DNA of 27,068 bases from MGBC163016 sp964462135 (GTDB taxonomy: Bacteria; Actinomycetota; Coriobacteriia; Coriobacteriales; Eggerthellaceae): NCBI GenBank assembly GCA_964462135.1, contig CAYWWK010000025.1:1-27068 (forward strand), read 5' to 3'. The notes beneath the pieces were generated by a model that was not told where the DNA came from, made no database searches, and worked only from the letters and a program-made list of their open reading frames with translations. Shown here in pieces: positions 15,398-24,182 of this stretch (position 1 is the stretch's first letter; every line of letters starts with the position of its first letter). The position numbers and the translations under genes are program-made.

Positions 15398-16828
15398 ATG
15401 GCTTTGACGGCAGCATACATCGTTCCTCATCCGCCGCTGGCCGTTCCTGAGGTTGGACGGGGTCAGGAACAGATCATCCAATCCACGCTGGATGGATACC
15501 AGACGGTGGCGGAGCGCATCGCGGCCCAAGCGCCCGATACCATCGTCATCATCAGCCCGCATACGGCCTATTACGGGGACTGGATATACCTGAGCGGGGG
15601 CAATGGTGCACAGGGGGATCTCGTCCAATTCGGCGCTCCTGAGGTCCAGATCCGCTTGACCTACGACACGGTGTTCCGGGCCAGCCTTGAACGTGCCGCC
15701 CAGGCGCGCGACATTCCCGCTGGTGTGGTCGATGCCCACGGCAAGGCGTTGGATCACGGGATGATGGTGCCCCTGTACTACCTTGAGAAGGCTTACCCCT
15801 CAAGCAGGTACCAGGCTGTCTCCATCGGCGGCTCCGCGCTTCCACGGCCCACGCTCATGGAATTCGGCCGATGCATCGCGTCGGTGGCGGAAGCCCTTGA
15901 TCGGCGTTGCGTCCTCTTGGTCAGCGGGGATCTTTCCCACAAGCTGAGGGAGGACGGTCCCTATGGGTTCGACCCAGCAGCCCCTGAGTTCGATCGCCTG
16001 TTCGCGCACGTCGTCGAATCGGGCGACGTGAACGGATTCGCTCAGCTTGACCCGAAGCTTTGCGAAAAGGCTGCGGAATGTGGTCTTTCGGGCTTCGTGA
16101 TGATGGCAGGCGCGCTCGATCAGGTGCAGGAGAAGGAAGACCACCCGTTCACCTCAGAGCTCATCTCCTATGAAGGTCCTTTCGGAGTGGGGTATGGGGT
16201 GGCGGCCTTCGAGGCCGTGGATGACCCCAGCGCTGCAAGTGGTCCCTCGGTGGACTCGGCAGCATTGCAGGCATCTGCCTCCGCTGACGAAGATGCCTCG
16301 GATGCGAACCGGTACAGCGAGGACCCACTCGTGGATCTGGCCTACCGAACCGTGAGCCTTTACGTTCGTGAAGGCCGCACTCCACCTGTGCCCGTCTTCG
16401 ACGAAGCCTTGCCGAAGACGGCCGGCTGCTTCGTCTCCATCCATCTGAAGGACACCGATGAGTTGCGCGGATGCATCGGAACCATCCAACCTACCTGCAG
16501 CAACTTGGCTGAGGAGGTCATCCAGAACGCTGTGTCAGCCGCCACGCGCGATCCACGATTCCCCGCCATCACTGCTGCAGAGCTGCCGAGCTTGAGCATC
16601 AGTGTCGATGTCCTGTTCCCGCCTGAACCAACCACCATCGACGGCTTGGATGTGAAACGCTACGGAGTCATCGTCACCCAAGGGCCACGTCGTGGGTTGC
16701 TGCTGCCTGACTTGGAGGGTGTGGACACCATTGAGCAGCAGCTTGCCATTGCCTGTGCAAAAGCCGGCATCAGCCAGTTTGGGCCCGATGTGGCCCTGGA
16801 ACGCTTCGAGGTGGTGCGCCATACATGA
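15398..16828 (+). CDS. AmmeMemoRadiSam system protein: LigB-like domain fused to AMMECR1 domain
   Basis: A 476-residue two-domain protein. Residues 1-275 resemble the class III extradiol dioxygenase (LigB) fold, with YIVPHPPLAVPEV, VIISPHTAYY, DHGMMVPLYYLEKA and VSGDLSHKLREDGPYGFDPA. The histidines and acidic residues suggest a metal site. An acidic, Ser/Ala-rich linker (about 285-315) leads to an AMMECR1 domain (about 315-475) with the family signature LRGCIGTIQ and RDPRFPAITAAELPSLSISVDVL. Start ATG 15398 follows AAGGAGG with a nine-base gap; upstream in-frame codons (from 15308) lie in repeat-derived DNA. Its stop overlaps the ATG of the radical SAM gene (ATGA). The chemistry of the AmmeMemoRadiSam system is, to my knowledge, unresolved; co-occurrence implies the three domains work on one substrate. 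Confidence 0.9.
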   Translation: MALTAAYIVPHPPLAVPEVGRGQEQIIQSTLDGYQTVAERIAAQAPDTIVIISPHTAYYGDWIYLSGGNGAQGDLVQFGAPEVQIRLTYDTVFRASLERAAQARDIPAGVVDAHGKALDHGMMVPLYYLEKAYPSSRYQAVSIGGSALPRPTLMEFGRCIASVAEALDRRCVLLVSGDLSHKLREDGPYGFDPAAPEFDRLFAHVVESGDVNGFAQLDPKLCEKAAECGLSGFVMMAGALDQVQEKEDHPFTSELISYEGPFGVGYGVAAFEAVDDPSAASGPSVDSAALQASASADEDASDANRYSEDPLVDLAYRTVSLYVREGRTPPVPVFDEALPKTAGCFVSIHLKDTDELRGCIGTIQPTCSNLAEEVIQNAVSAATRDPRFPAITAAELPSLSISVDVLFPPEPTTIDGLDVKRYGVIVTQGPRRGLLLPDLEGVDTIEQQLAIACAKAGISQFGPDVALERFEVVRHT

Positions 16829-17694
16829 GCGATGTCGGAATGGGTGCTTCCTCAGCAACGATCACCTGCGATGTTTGTCCTCATGAGTGCGCCATTCGTG
16901 AGGGAGGGACGGGGCTTTGCGGGGCTCGCGGAAACGAAGGCGGTCGCATCGTTGGCGTGAACTATGGTGAAGCTTCCGCTCTCGCTCTGGACCCTATCGA
17001 AAAGAAGCCACTTTCCCACTTCCACCCAGGCGCGAAGATCCTCTCCTATGGCAGCTTCGGTTGCAACATGGGTTGCGCCTTCTGCCAGAACGCCGACATC
17101 TCGCAGGTGCGCCAATGCGGGCGCCCACGCACGGTCTTCATGAGCCCGGAAGACCTGATCGCCAAGGCCGAAGAGCTCAAAGGTGTTGGGAACATCGGCA
17201 TTGCCCTCACCTACAACGAGCCGCTGATCGCACCGGAGTTCCTCTTGGACACCGGGAAGTTGGTCCATGAAGCTGGCCTTGTGCTCTGCGTGGTCACGAA
17301 TGGGTATGCCAACCCGCGCCCCTTTGATGAGTGCTGTTCGGTGACCGATGCCATGAACATCGACCTCAAGAGCTTCACCGAAGAAGGGTACGCCAAGATG
17401 GGCGCACCCGGAGGCTTGGCAGTGGTGAAGCGCAACATCGAGGCGGCATGGACAGCAGGCGTGCATGTGGAAGTGACCACGCTCATCGTGCCAGGCATCT
17501 CTGATTCCGAAGAAGCGTTCCGCGAAGAGGTTGCCTGGCTTGCCAGCCTCTCACCAGAAATCCCTCTGCACCTGACACGCTTCTTCCCCACATATCGCAT
17601 GACCGATGCCGACCCAACGGACGTCTCCTTGATGCATCGCTTCCAAAGGATAGCCGAGGAGCACCTCTCCTTCATTCACTTGGGAAACGTCTAG
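16825..17694 (+). CDS. amrS: AmmeMemoRadiSam system radical SAM enzyme
   Basis: A 289-residue radical S-adenosylmethionine enzyme. The [4Fe-4S] cluster motif is C80-NMG-C84-AF-C87. Upstream is an additional N-terminal cysteine set (C15, C18, C22, C32) in CDVCPHECAIREG and GLCGARGN, found in the PflA-like/AmmeMemoRadiSam family. The sequence continues with LTYNEPLIAPEF, VTNGYANPRPF, MNIDLKSFTEEGY and VTTLIVPGISDSEE, all standard for this family. The start ATG overlaps the preceding stop codon (ATGA, 16825-16828), showing tight coupling to the LigB-AMMECR1 protein. It is oxygen-sensitive by family, which fits an anaerobe. The symbol is the family label; the reaction is unknown. Confidence 0.93.
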   Translation: MSDVGMGASSATITCDVCPHECAIREGGTGLCGARGNEGGRIVGVNYGEASALALDPIEKKPLSHFHPGAKILSYGSFGCNMGCAFCQNADISQVRQCGRPRTVFMSPEDLIAKAEELKGVGNIGIALTYNEPLIAPEFLLDTGKLVHEAGLVLCVVTNGYANPRPFDECCSVTDAMNIDLKSFTEEGYAKMGAPGGLAVVKRNIEAAWTAGVHVEVTTLIVPGISDSEEAFREEVAWLASLSPEIPLHLTRFFPTYRMTDADPTDVSLMHRFQRIAEEHLSFIHLGNV

Positions 17695-17764
17695 GAACTC
17701 GATCATGGACGATGGTACCATGCAAGGGCATGTCCCAGACCAAAGCCCTCACCGAAGGAGCCAG

Positions 17765-18721
17765 GTGACCACCAACCAGGAAAAGCCTCCCTCTGATTCT
17801 CAAGACCGGTCTGAACGACGTGATCATAAGAAGCGCTCAGGCCTGTCCAAGCGTCTTCGCATGCTCAGCAGTTCCGAATTCAAACGCCAGACGTTCTATG
17901 CGCTTGAGAACATCCGTCGGGGGAATGCGCTGGCAAAGGTCGGCGGCTGTCTACTCTTCGTCCTCATCGTCACCAATGCGGCCCTGGTCTTCGTGTCAGC
18001 TCAGTCGGGACTTGACCCTCTTTCAGAGAACATCGTCAACAGCATCTTCGTGTTCTCAACAATTTGCTTCTTCATCGAATACCTTGCACGCATCTGGATT
18101 GCCGATCTTGCCTTCGGCGATTGCACGCGCCTTCAAGCGCGATTCAAGTATGTGTTCTCACCCCTCGGCATCATCGATCTTCTCTCCTTCGCTCCCAGCA
18201 TGGTTTCGTGGTTCTTGCCGGTCACCCCTGCGCTCATCAACGCCATTGGGGTGCTGCGTCTGATCCGCTTGGTGAAGGTGACGCGCTATATGCGCGGTTT
18301 TCGCACCATCGGACGTGTCCTTCGCAAGCACTATCGTGAGATCGTCGCAGCCTTCCTGGTCATCGTCCTTCTGATCATCGTGGCCAGCGTCGTCATGTAC
18401 GAAGTGGAACATGAGGCCCAGCCTGAAGCCTTTGACAGCCTCTTCCAAGGCGTATGGTGGGCGGTCGAGACGGTGACTGGCACGGGGTATGGGGATATCG
18501 TTCCCATAACCACGCTTGGCAAGGCTGTGGGCATGGTTATCATGCTGTTGGCATTGGCTTTGGTGGCCATTCCCGGCGGCATCTTCTCGGCAGGCTTCGT
18601 TGCGGAATACCAGAATGCTGACCTGAGGAAGATAGAACGTGGCGTCAGGGACACCTCCCGCCACACTGAAGAAACCTCCAACGAGGTCAAGAAGCGCCAA
18701 GAACAGTCGTCGATGAAGTAG
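17765..18721 (+). CDS. Voltage-sensor potassium channel with atypical filter
   Basis: A 318-residue six-segment channel. Membrane segments S1-S3 are followed by a well-formed S4 with a basic residue every third position (RLIRLVKVTRYMRGFR), so it should sense voltage. The pore reads WWAVETVTGTGYGDI: compared with the usual TTVGYGD filter, the Thr and Val before GYG are Gly and Thr. A last helix (VGMVIMLLALALVAIPGGIFSAGF) and a charged cytosolic tail follow; there is no RCK domain. I chose GTG 17765 because GAAGGAG lies four bases upstream; ATG 17705 in the same frame has no ribosome site, but would add only a polar N-terminus. It lies between the radical SAM gene and iorA in the same direction. 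Confidence 0.85.
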   Translation: MTTNQEKPPSDSQDRSERRDHKKRSGLSKRLRMLSSSEFKRQTFYALENIRRGNALAKVGGCLLFVLIVTNAALVFVSAQSGLDPLSENIVNSIFVFSTICFFIEYLARIWIADLAFGDCTRLQARFKYVFSPLGIIDLLSFAPSMVSWFLPVTPALINAIGVLRLIRLVKVTRYMRGFRTIGRVLRKHYREIVAAFLVIVLLIIVASVVMYEVEHEAQPEAFDSLFQGVWWAVETVTGTGYGDIVPITTLGKAVGMVIMLLALALVAIPGGIFSAGFVAEYQNADLRKIERGVRDTSRHTEETSNEVKKRQEQSSMK

Positions 18722-18778
18722 AATCTCACTGACGATCATCCACGATGTTTGCCGCAGAGCGGTTTCATGAAAGGGCGC

Positions 18779-21700
18779 ATGGCAAGAAGATTCCTCATGG
18801 GCAACGAGGCGTTCGCACACGCGGCGCTTGCGGCTGGCTGCGGTCTGTTCGCCGGCTATCCCGGCACGCCCTCCTCTGAGGTGATCGAGACCGTCGCACG
18901 TCTGCACCAAGACGGTGTGGCGAAGGGCATCCATGTCGAATGGTCCACGAACGAGAAGGCTGCGTTGGAAGTGGCTGCGGCTTCTTCGCTTTCAGGAGTC
19001 AGATCGATGGTCACCTGCAAGCAGGTAGGCTTGAACGTGGCTTCGGATGCACTCATGTCCCTCAACTACCTGGGGGTGAAGGGTGGTCTGGTGCTGCTGG
19101 TGGCCGATGACCCCGGACCCATCTCCAGCCAGACCGAACAGGACACGCGTCGCTTCGCCGCGTTCGCGAAGGTGCCCGTGCTTGATCCTGCCACGCCTGA
19201 GCAGGGAGCCAGGATGATCGAAGAGGCCTTCGTCCTTTCCGAACGGTATCAGACACCAGTCATCTTTCGACCGACCACGCGCATCGACCACGCTTCCACC
19301 TTCTTCGATTTTCCTGAGGAAACGAATGCGAATGCTGCGCTTGACGGAGGCTTTCAGCGTGATCCAGAGGAATACGTCATATTCCCGCCCCGTGCCTATC
19401 AAGCTCATGGCGAGATCAACGAACGGCTGCGCGCCATGGCCTTCGATTACACCTTCACGCCCGAACTCGCTGATTTCAATCAGCTCTTCGTGAATGCCGG
19501 AGCCGGTGCGCTCGTGCGTGTTCCAGCCCAAGAACAGGTGGAGGCGAATCTACCTCCCGCTCGAGTGGGCATCGTCTGTGGTGGCGTTTCCACCCAGTAT
19601 GCGCAAGAAGCGCTGCGTCTGCTGCGGCAGCAACTGACAACGCTTGGCCAAGAACTCCCTGCGGTGCGCCTACTGCAGATAGGCACCCCGTATCCCTTCC
19701 CCCATCGCACGGCATCAAGAGCACTCAAGGACCTTACCGATGTGCTGGTCCTTGAAGAGTTGGACAGCGTCATCGAAGAGGAGCTGCAGAAGATGGCAAG
19801 CACCAGCTTCCTGTGGCCGCGTATCCATGGCAAGCTGACCGATGAGGCGAATGCGCGGGGGGAGAATTCAACGGAAGATGCGCTTGCTCGCATCGTTGCG
19901 TTCTTCGCCAAGAGCGGTATCGTCTTGGAGGGGGCAACCTCTGCTGAAATACCCGAGGAAGACGCCTCCGGCAGTACGGATGCCAGCGTCGCCTCTGATG
20001 CTTCTGTCCAACTCGGTCACGATCCGGGCATCTTCCAGTATTCGGGCAACCTCCCTCCGCGCCCTGCCGTTCTCTGTGCGGGATGCCCGCACCGTGCTTC
20101 GTTCCTTGCGGTCAAACGGGCGCTCAAGCAGCTGGACATCGCCCGGGATGACGCGGTCTTCTGTGGTGACATCGGCTGCTATACGTTGGGGAATGCAACC
20201 CCCTTGGATGCGGTGGACACCTGTCTTTGCATGGGTGGCGGCATCACGATGGCCCAAGGCATTGCGGCGGTGAATCCTCAGAAGAAGGCCATCGCCTTCG
20301 TGGGCGATTCCACCTTCTTCGCCTCAGGCGTCACTGGAGTGGTGAATGCCGCCTACAACGATCATGATGTGACCATCTGCGTGCTGGACAACTCAACCAC
20401 CGCCATGACGGGCATGCAGCCCCATCCCGGTACCGGTGTTCGGCTGATGGGGGGCGCCAGCGAGCCAACAAGCATCAAGGCCATGCTTGAAGCGTCGAAC
20501 ATCACCAAGATCGTAGAGGTTGACCCCTTGGAGCCGGAATCCGCTGAAGAGTCCGTGATGGATGCGCTCTCCTTCGAAGGACCGTCCGCCGTCATCTTCC
20601 AAAGTCCCTGCGTGTGGAAGAAGCCCTTCGGCATCCCGGCAAAAGTGAGCACCTCGCAATGCACGGGCTGCAAGAAATGCGTCACGCAGATCGGTTGTCC
20701 GGCCATTGGCTTCGACCCGGAGCAGCGTGGTTCGAAGAGCGGACGTCGAGGCCAAGCGGTGATCGATCGCAGCCAGTGCAACGGATGCAGTCTGTGTCTG
20801 TCGGTATGTCCTGCGCAAGCCATCAGCCTCATTCCCGAGGTGGAGCCAAAGCCCGTACGTCAAAGCCGATTGAACCGTGGCGGGACGGCTGCCACCTTGG
20901 GCGAGCCGGTGGATGAGCGTTTGCGTGAGGAAGAGCGGGATGAGGATGCTGCGCCTGTCGAAGGGGAGAATCCTGAGGAGGCCGTCTTGGACGACGGAGC
21001 ACAGGAACCATTCGATCTGCAGAGCGAGGAGTTTGCTGAGCTTGCCTCTCCCCTGTACGGCTACGACGAAGATTTCGAAGACGATGATCTCTACGACGAC
21101 ATGATCGGCGCATCATCGGAAGGCCCCTCGGCTGCTGGGAGGGGACTGCGACGGATAAGACAGCGTCGCTATTTCATGAAGGAACCTGCTCAGCGGGGAA
21201 GGCTGGCAAGTCGGTTCGTGAAGACGGCTGCCGGAGAAGCATCACAGGCCACCCAGATCGAACTGACCACCGGTCGAGCCGTCTTTGCCTGGGAAGCCCA
21301 GGTCCAGATGGCAGATGTTCCCGTGGAAGAAGATGCCGCTTCGGATGAGCCGCTTGAAGAAGCAACTGCGCCGTCCAAACCCAGTCCCGATTACGGCGGT
21401 GGCAGCGAACTGAAGCTGAGCGACCTGTTGGGGAACTCTGATATCAATCTGCCCGAAGAGGGCTTCCCGGACAAGCCGAAGAAACGCAAACCTACGAAGA
21501 GGCGCCCGTCCGTGCCGATTGCCGATGAGGACCCTGCAGGACAGGTGCATACATCCCAAGAAGACCATCATGGGGAAGAGGACCTTCCCCATGAACCTGA
21601 GACAGGAGCATCTTCTGCTCAGGATGTCTCCACCTCGGCTTCCCTGAATGAGTACTCGGACCAGGATCAGCTTTCTGCAGATCTGTCATTCGACAGCGTG

Positions 21701-22030
21701 CAGGTTCGCCTGGTAGAGGAGGAGCGGCAACGTCCCTCACGCCGACTCAGACGCGTTCATCATGAACCAGCTGAAACGCAGCATCCAGCAGGAACCGCAC
21801 CCGCTCAGTCCAGGATGCAGTCTCGCATAGAGTATGGCGAATTGCCTGAAACCCACCAAAGGTCGTTCCAGTCCGAGGTTCGGCCACTGGATCCGAAATC
21901 CACACCAGCGCGCCCGCAGGCTCCTGATGCCTCCCGATCGGTTCGGTCAAAGTTCGCCGATTATGGCAAGATCAAAGGCTCGAGCAGCACTCCTCGTCCC
22001 TTCGATCCAGGAAGAGGGGAAAGGCGATGA
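18779..22030 (+). CDS. iorA: Indolepyruvate:ferredoxin oxidoreductase alpha subunit with long disordered tail
   Basis: IorA oxidatively decarboxylates aryl pyruvates (indolepyruvate, phenylpyruvate) to aryl-acetyl-CoA and reduces ferredoxin, together with IorB. The first ~625 residues are a normal IorA: MARRFLMGNEAFAHAAL and YPGTPSSEV at the N-terminus, CAGCPHRASF, then GDIGCYTLG and FVGDSTFFASG (thiamine diphosphate site). Two ferredoxin-type clusters follow: C628/C631/C634/C640 and C667/C670/C673/C677. Normally the protein ends soon after. Here about 398 more residues follow (from residue 686), rich in Asp, Glu, Ser, Pro and Arg, with no recognisable domain. The start is ambiguous: ATG 18779 matches family N-termini best, and ATG 18767 or TTG 18749 are alternatives with equally weak ribosome sites. 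The stop overlaps iorB (ATGA). Confidence 0.93.
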   Translation: MARRFLMGNEAFAHAALAAGCGLFAGYPGTPSSEVIETVARLHQDGVAKGIHVEWSTNEKAALEVAAASSLSGVRSMVTCKQVGLNVASDALMSLNYLGVKGGLVLLVADDPGPISSQTEQDTRRFAAFAKVPVLDPATPEQGARMIEEAFVLSERYQTPVIFRPTTRIDHASTFFDFPEETNANAALDGGFQRDPEEYVIFPPRAYQAHGEINERLRAMAFDYTFTPELADFNQLFVNAGAGALVRVPAQEQVEANLPPARVGIVCGGVSTQYAQEALRLLRQQLTTLGQELPAVRLLQIGTPYPFPHRTASRALKDLTDVLVLEELDSVIEEELQKMASTSFLWPRIHGKLTDEANARGENSTEDALARIVAFFAKSGIVLEGATSAEIPEEDASGSTDASVASDASVQLGHDPGIFQYSGNLPPRPAVLCAGCPHRASFLAVKRALKQLDIARDDAVFCGDIGCYTLGNATPLDAVDTCLCMGGGITMAQGIAAVNPQKKAIAFVGDSTFFASGVTGVVNAAYNDHDVTICVLDNSTTAMTGMQPHPGTGVRLMGGASEPTSIKAMLEASNITKIVEVDPLEPESAEESVMDALSFEGPSAVIFQSPCVWKKPFGIPAKVSTSQCTGCKKCVTQIGCPAIGFDPEQRGSKSGRRGQAVIDRSQCNGCSLCLSVCPAQAISLIPEVEPKPVRQSRLNRGGTAATLGEPVDERLREEERDEDAAPVEGENPEEAVLDDGAQEPFDLQSEEFAELASPLYGYDEDFEDDDLYDDMIGASSEGPSAAGRGLRRIRQRRYFMKEPAQRGRLASRFVKTAAGEASQATQIELTTGRAVFAWEAQVQMADVPVEEDAASDEPLEEATAPSKPSPDYGGGSELKLSDLLGNSDINLPEEGFPDKPKKRKPTKRRPSVPIADEDPAGQVHTSQEDHHGEEDLPHEPETGASSAQDVSTSASLNEYSDQDQLSADLSFDSVQVRLVEEERQRPSRRLRRVHHEPAETQHPAGTAPAQSRMQSRIEYGELPETHQRSFQSEVRPLDPKSTPARPQAPDASRSVRSKFADYGKIKGSSSTPRPFDPGRGERR

Positions 22031-22686
22031 CGAGTATCCTGCTCGCAGGCGTAGGTGGACAAGGCACGGTTCTGGCGGCCAAGCTGCTGGCAACGGCGGC
22101 AGCGAACAAGGGATGGCAGGTTCGCACCGCTGAGACGATCGGGATGGCCCAGCGGGGCGGTTCGGTGGTGTCCCATGTCCGCATGGCTGATGATGGCGAA
22201 GAGGTGCTGGCTCCTTTGATCCCGCGAGGTCAGGCTGACCTGATCGTTGCCTTCGAGCCAGGTGAGGCAGCGCGTGCGCTTCCCTATCTCTCCAAGACCG
22301 GACTTCTGGTAAGTGCCATGACGACGGTTCAACCAGTGACGAGTGCCCTTTCAGGAGAGGCGTACCATGCAGAGGATATCCTGCGTGGCATCCAGACCGA
22401 ACTGTACAACGAGTCGATGCGTTCGGTCACCGCTGCGCGTGGCCGCACGTCACGACAGGGGCGGCAGCACGCGCACCTCTTCAATGCCGAATTGGTATGC
22501 GTTGATGACGCCGCTGCTCTGCGCAGGTTGGGAGCGTCCCGCAAGATGCTCAACACAGTGATGCTCACCGCTGCTCTTTCCAAGGGAAGGGTTGCTCTTT
22601 CCGTTGATGACCTTCGGGAGGCCATTCCGCAGGTCATCAAGGAGCAGCATGTTGCAGCGAACCTTCGCGCAACTGAACTGCTCTAA
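22027..22686 (+). CDS. iorB: Indolepyruvate:ferredoxin oxidoreductase beta subunit
   Basis: A 219-residue protein of the pyruvate/ketoisovalerate oxidoreductase gamma-type family. The N-terminal GVGGQGTVLAAKLLA and the signature AETIGMAQRGGSVVSHVRM (about residues 36-54) are diagnostic for IorB. It forms the heteromeric enzyme with IorA, and its ATG overlaps the iorA stop (22027-22030). A ribosome site AGGGGAAAGG lies in the iorA 3' end. Residues 135-155 include an Arg-rich insertion (RGRTSRQGRQHAH) that may be a surface loop. The operon supports amino-acid fermentation in the cytoplasm. Confidence 0.94.
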   Translation: MTSILLAGVGGQGTVLAAKLLATAAANKGWQVRTAETIGMAQRGGSVVSHVRMADDGEEVLAPLIPRGQADLIVAFEPGEAARALPYLSKTGLLVSAMTTVQPVTSALSGEAYHAEDILRGIQTELYNESMRSVTAARGRTSRQGRQHAHLFNAELVCVDDAAALRRLGASRKMLNTVMLTAALSKGRVALSVDDLREAIPQVIKEQHVAANLRATELL

Positions 22687-22755
22687 TGTGTTTCTGGGAC
22701 GGTCCTGACAGCGCAGTGCCTTTGTAACGCGCAGCAAAGGCTCGTAGCCCAGGCC

Positions 22756-22778
22756 CGTAGCGCAGGCTTTAGCCTGCG
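22756..22778 (+). repeat. REP-like palindrome, GTAGCG family
   Basis: CGTAGCG overlaps the perfect palindrome CGCAGGCT-TT-AGCCTGCG (22761-22778). A degenerate half copy (CGTAGCCCAGGC) precedes it at 22743. It lies between iorB and serS, and a TATACT hexamer at about 22824-22829 may be the serS -10. Confidence 0.75.
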
Positions 22779-22864
22779 TCCCCTGTTCATCTTGCAGGAG
22801 GATCCCCAAGGGAAGGTCACCTGCGATATACTTAGTCGGTTTCCATGTCGTCTGAGGAGCGCCC

Positions 22865-24151
22865 ATGCTTGACACAAAGTTCGTTCGCGAGAATCTTGCC
22901 GCCGTTGAGGAAGCCATGCGCAATCGCAACGCGGCCTTCGATACCCAAGCATTCCTTGAACTGGATGCTCGCCGCCGTGAAGCCATCCAGCAGGAAGAGG
23001 CGCTTCAGGCTGAACGCAACAGTGCCTCCAAGGAAATCGGCGCACTGATGAAGGAAGGCAAACAGGCTGAAGCTGAAGCGGCGAAGGATCGCGTGCGCGT
23101 CATCAACGAGGAGATTGACAAGGCGAGCGCCGCCCGGGAAGAAGCGGATTCAGGCCTGCGTGATTTGCTCATGCATGTGCCCAACATGCCTGACGTTTCC
23201 ACGCCGGTGGGCAAAGACGAGAACGACAACCCTGAGGTGCGTCGTTGGGGAACGCCGCGCACGTTCGATTTCGAGAAGAAGGCCCATTGGGACTTGGGTC
23301 CTGATCTTGGCATCATCGATTTCGAGCGTGGTGTCAAGCTTGCGGAGAGCCGCTTCTACGTGCTGGGTGGAGCGGGCGCCCGTTTGGAACGCGCGCTCAT
23401 CAGCTTCATGCTCGACCAGCATACCAGCCGGGGCTATAAGGAATGGTGGGTTCCTGCACTGGCGAACGCGGAAACGCTCACCGGCACCGCACAGCTTCCG
23501 AAGTTCGAGGAGGATCTCTACAAGACCACGGAAGGCCTGTACCTGATCCCTACCGCGGAGGTGCAACTCACGAACCTGCATGCCCAGGAGATTCTCGATG
23601 CCGACCAACTGCCCTTGCGCTACTGCGCGTTCACGCCATGCTTCCGCGAAGAGGCGGGGAGCGCCGGGCGTGACACGCGGGGCATCATTCGCGTGCATCA
23701 GTTCAGCAAGGTTGAGATGGTGAAGTACGCCACCCCTGAGCAGGCATGGGATGAGCTGGAGGCTATGACTGCCGATGCTGAGCATATCCTGCAGGAACTG
23801 GGGCTGCCGTATCGCGTCATCGCACTGTGCACCGGAGACATCGGCTTCTCCTCGGCGAAGACCTACGATGTGGAAGTATGGATGCCCTCCTATGATGGCT
23901 ACAAGGAGATATCAAGCTGCTCTTGCTGCACGGACTTCCAAGCGCGGCGAGCCAACATTCGCTACCGAGATCCCGATGCCTTCAAGGGAACGCGCTATCT
24001 GTACACATTGAACGGAAGCGGTGTGGCGGTTGGACGCTGCATGGCAGCCATCATCGAGAACTACCAGAACGCTGATGGCACCATCACGGTGCCTGAGGCA
24101 CTGGTGCCCTACATGGGCGGCATGACCAAGATCGTGCCCGAACAGGCATAG
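22865..24151 (+). CDS. serS: Seryl-tRNA synthetase
   Basis: A 428-residue class II aminoacyl-tRNA synthetase that charges tRNA-Ser. Residues 1-105 form the long coiled-coil arm (MLDTKFVRENLAAVEEAMRN at the start; EEALQAERNSASKEIGALMK). Class II motif 2 is CFREEAGSAGRDTRGIIRVHQF, with the catalytic arginine, and motif 3 is GVAVGRCMAAIIENYQNADG, followed by the usual VPEALVPYMGG end. The length is standard. Start ATG 22865 follows GAGGAG with a five-base gap. I looked for a T-box leader and saw none. The next gene follows after 31 bases and is probably cotranscribed. Confidence 0.98.
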   Translation: MLDTKFVRENLAAVEEAMRNRNAAFDTQAFLELDARRREAIQQEEALQAERNSASKEIGALMKEGKQAEAEAAKDRVRVINEEIDKASAAREEADSGLRDLLMHVPNMPDVSTPVGKDENDNPEVRRWGTPRTFDFEKKAHWDLGPDLGIIDFERGVKLAESRFYVLGGAGARLERALISFMLDQHTSRGYKEWWVPALANAETLTGTAQLPKFEEDLYKTTEGLYLIPTAEVQLTNLHAQEILDADQLPLRYCAFTPCFREEAGSAGRDTRGIIRVHQFSKVEMVKYATPEQAWDELEAMTADAEHILQELGLPYRVIALCTGDIGFSSAKTYDVEVWMPSYDGYKEISSCSCCTDFQARRANIRYRDPDAFKGTRYLYTLNGSGVAVGRCMAAIIENYQNADGTITVPEALVPYMGGMTKIVPEQA

Positions 24152-24182
24152 CCTCTGAGTCAAGCCGCGAGGTGTTGGCGTC

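Noticed and set aside
22687..22864. T-box leader for serS
   Set aside because: No specifier loop, T-box sequence or terminator was found; the region is mostly a REP-like repeat and a possible promoter.
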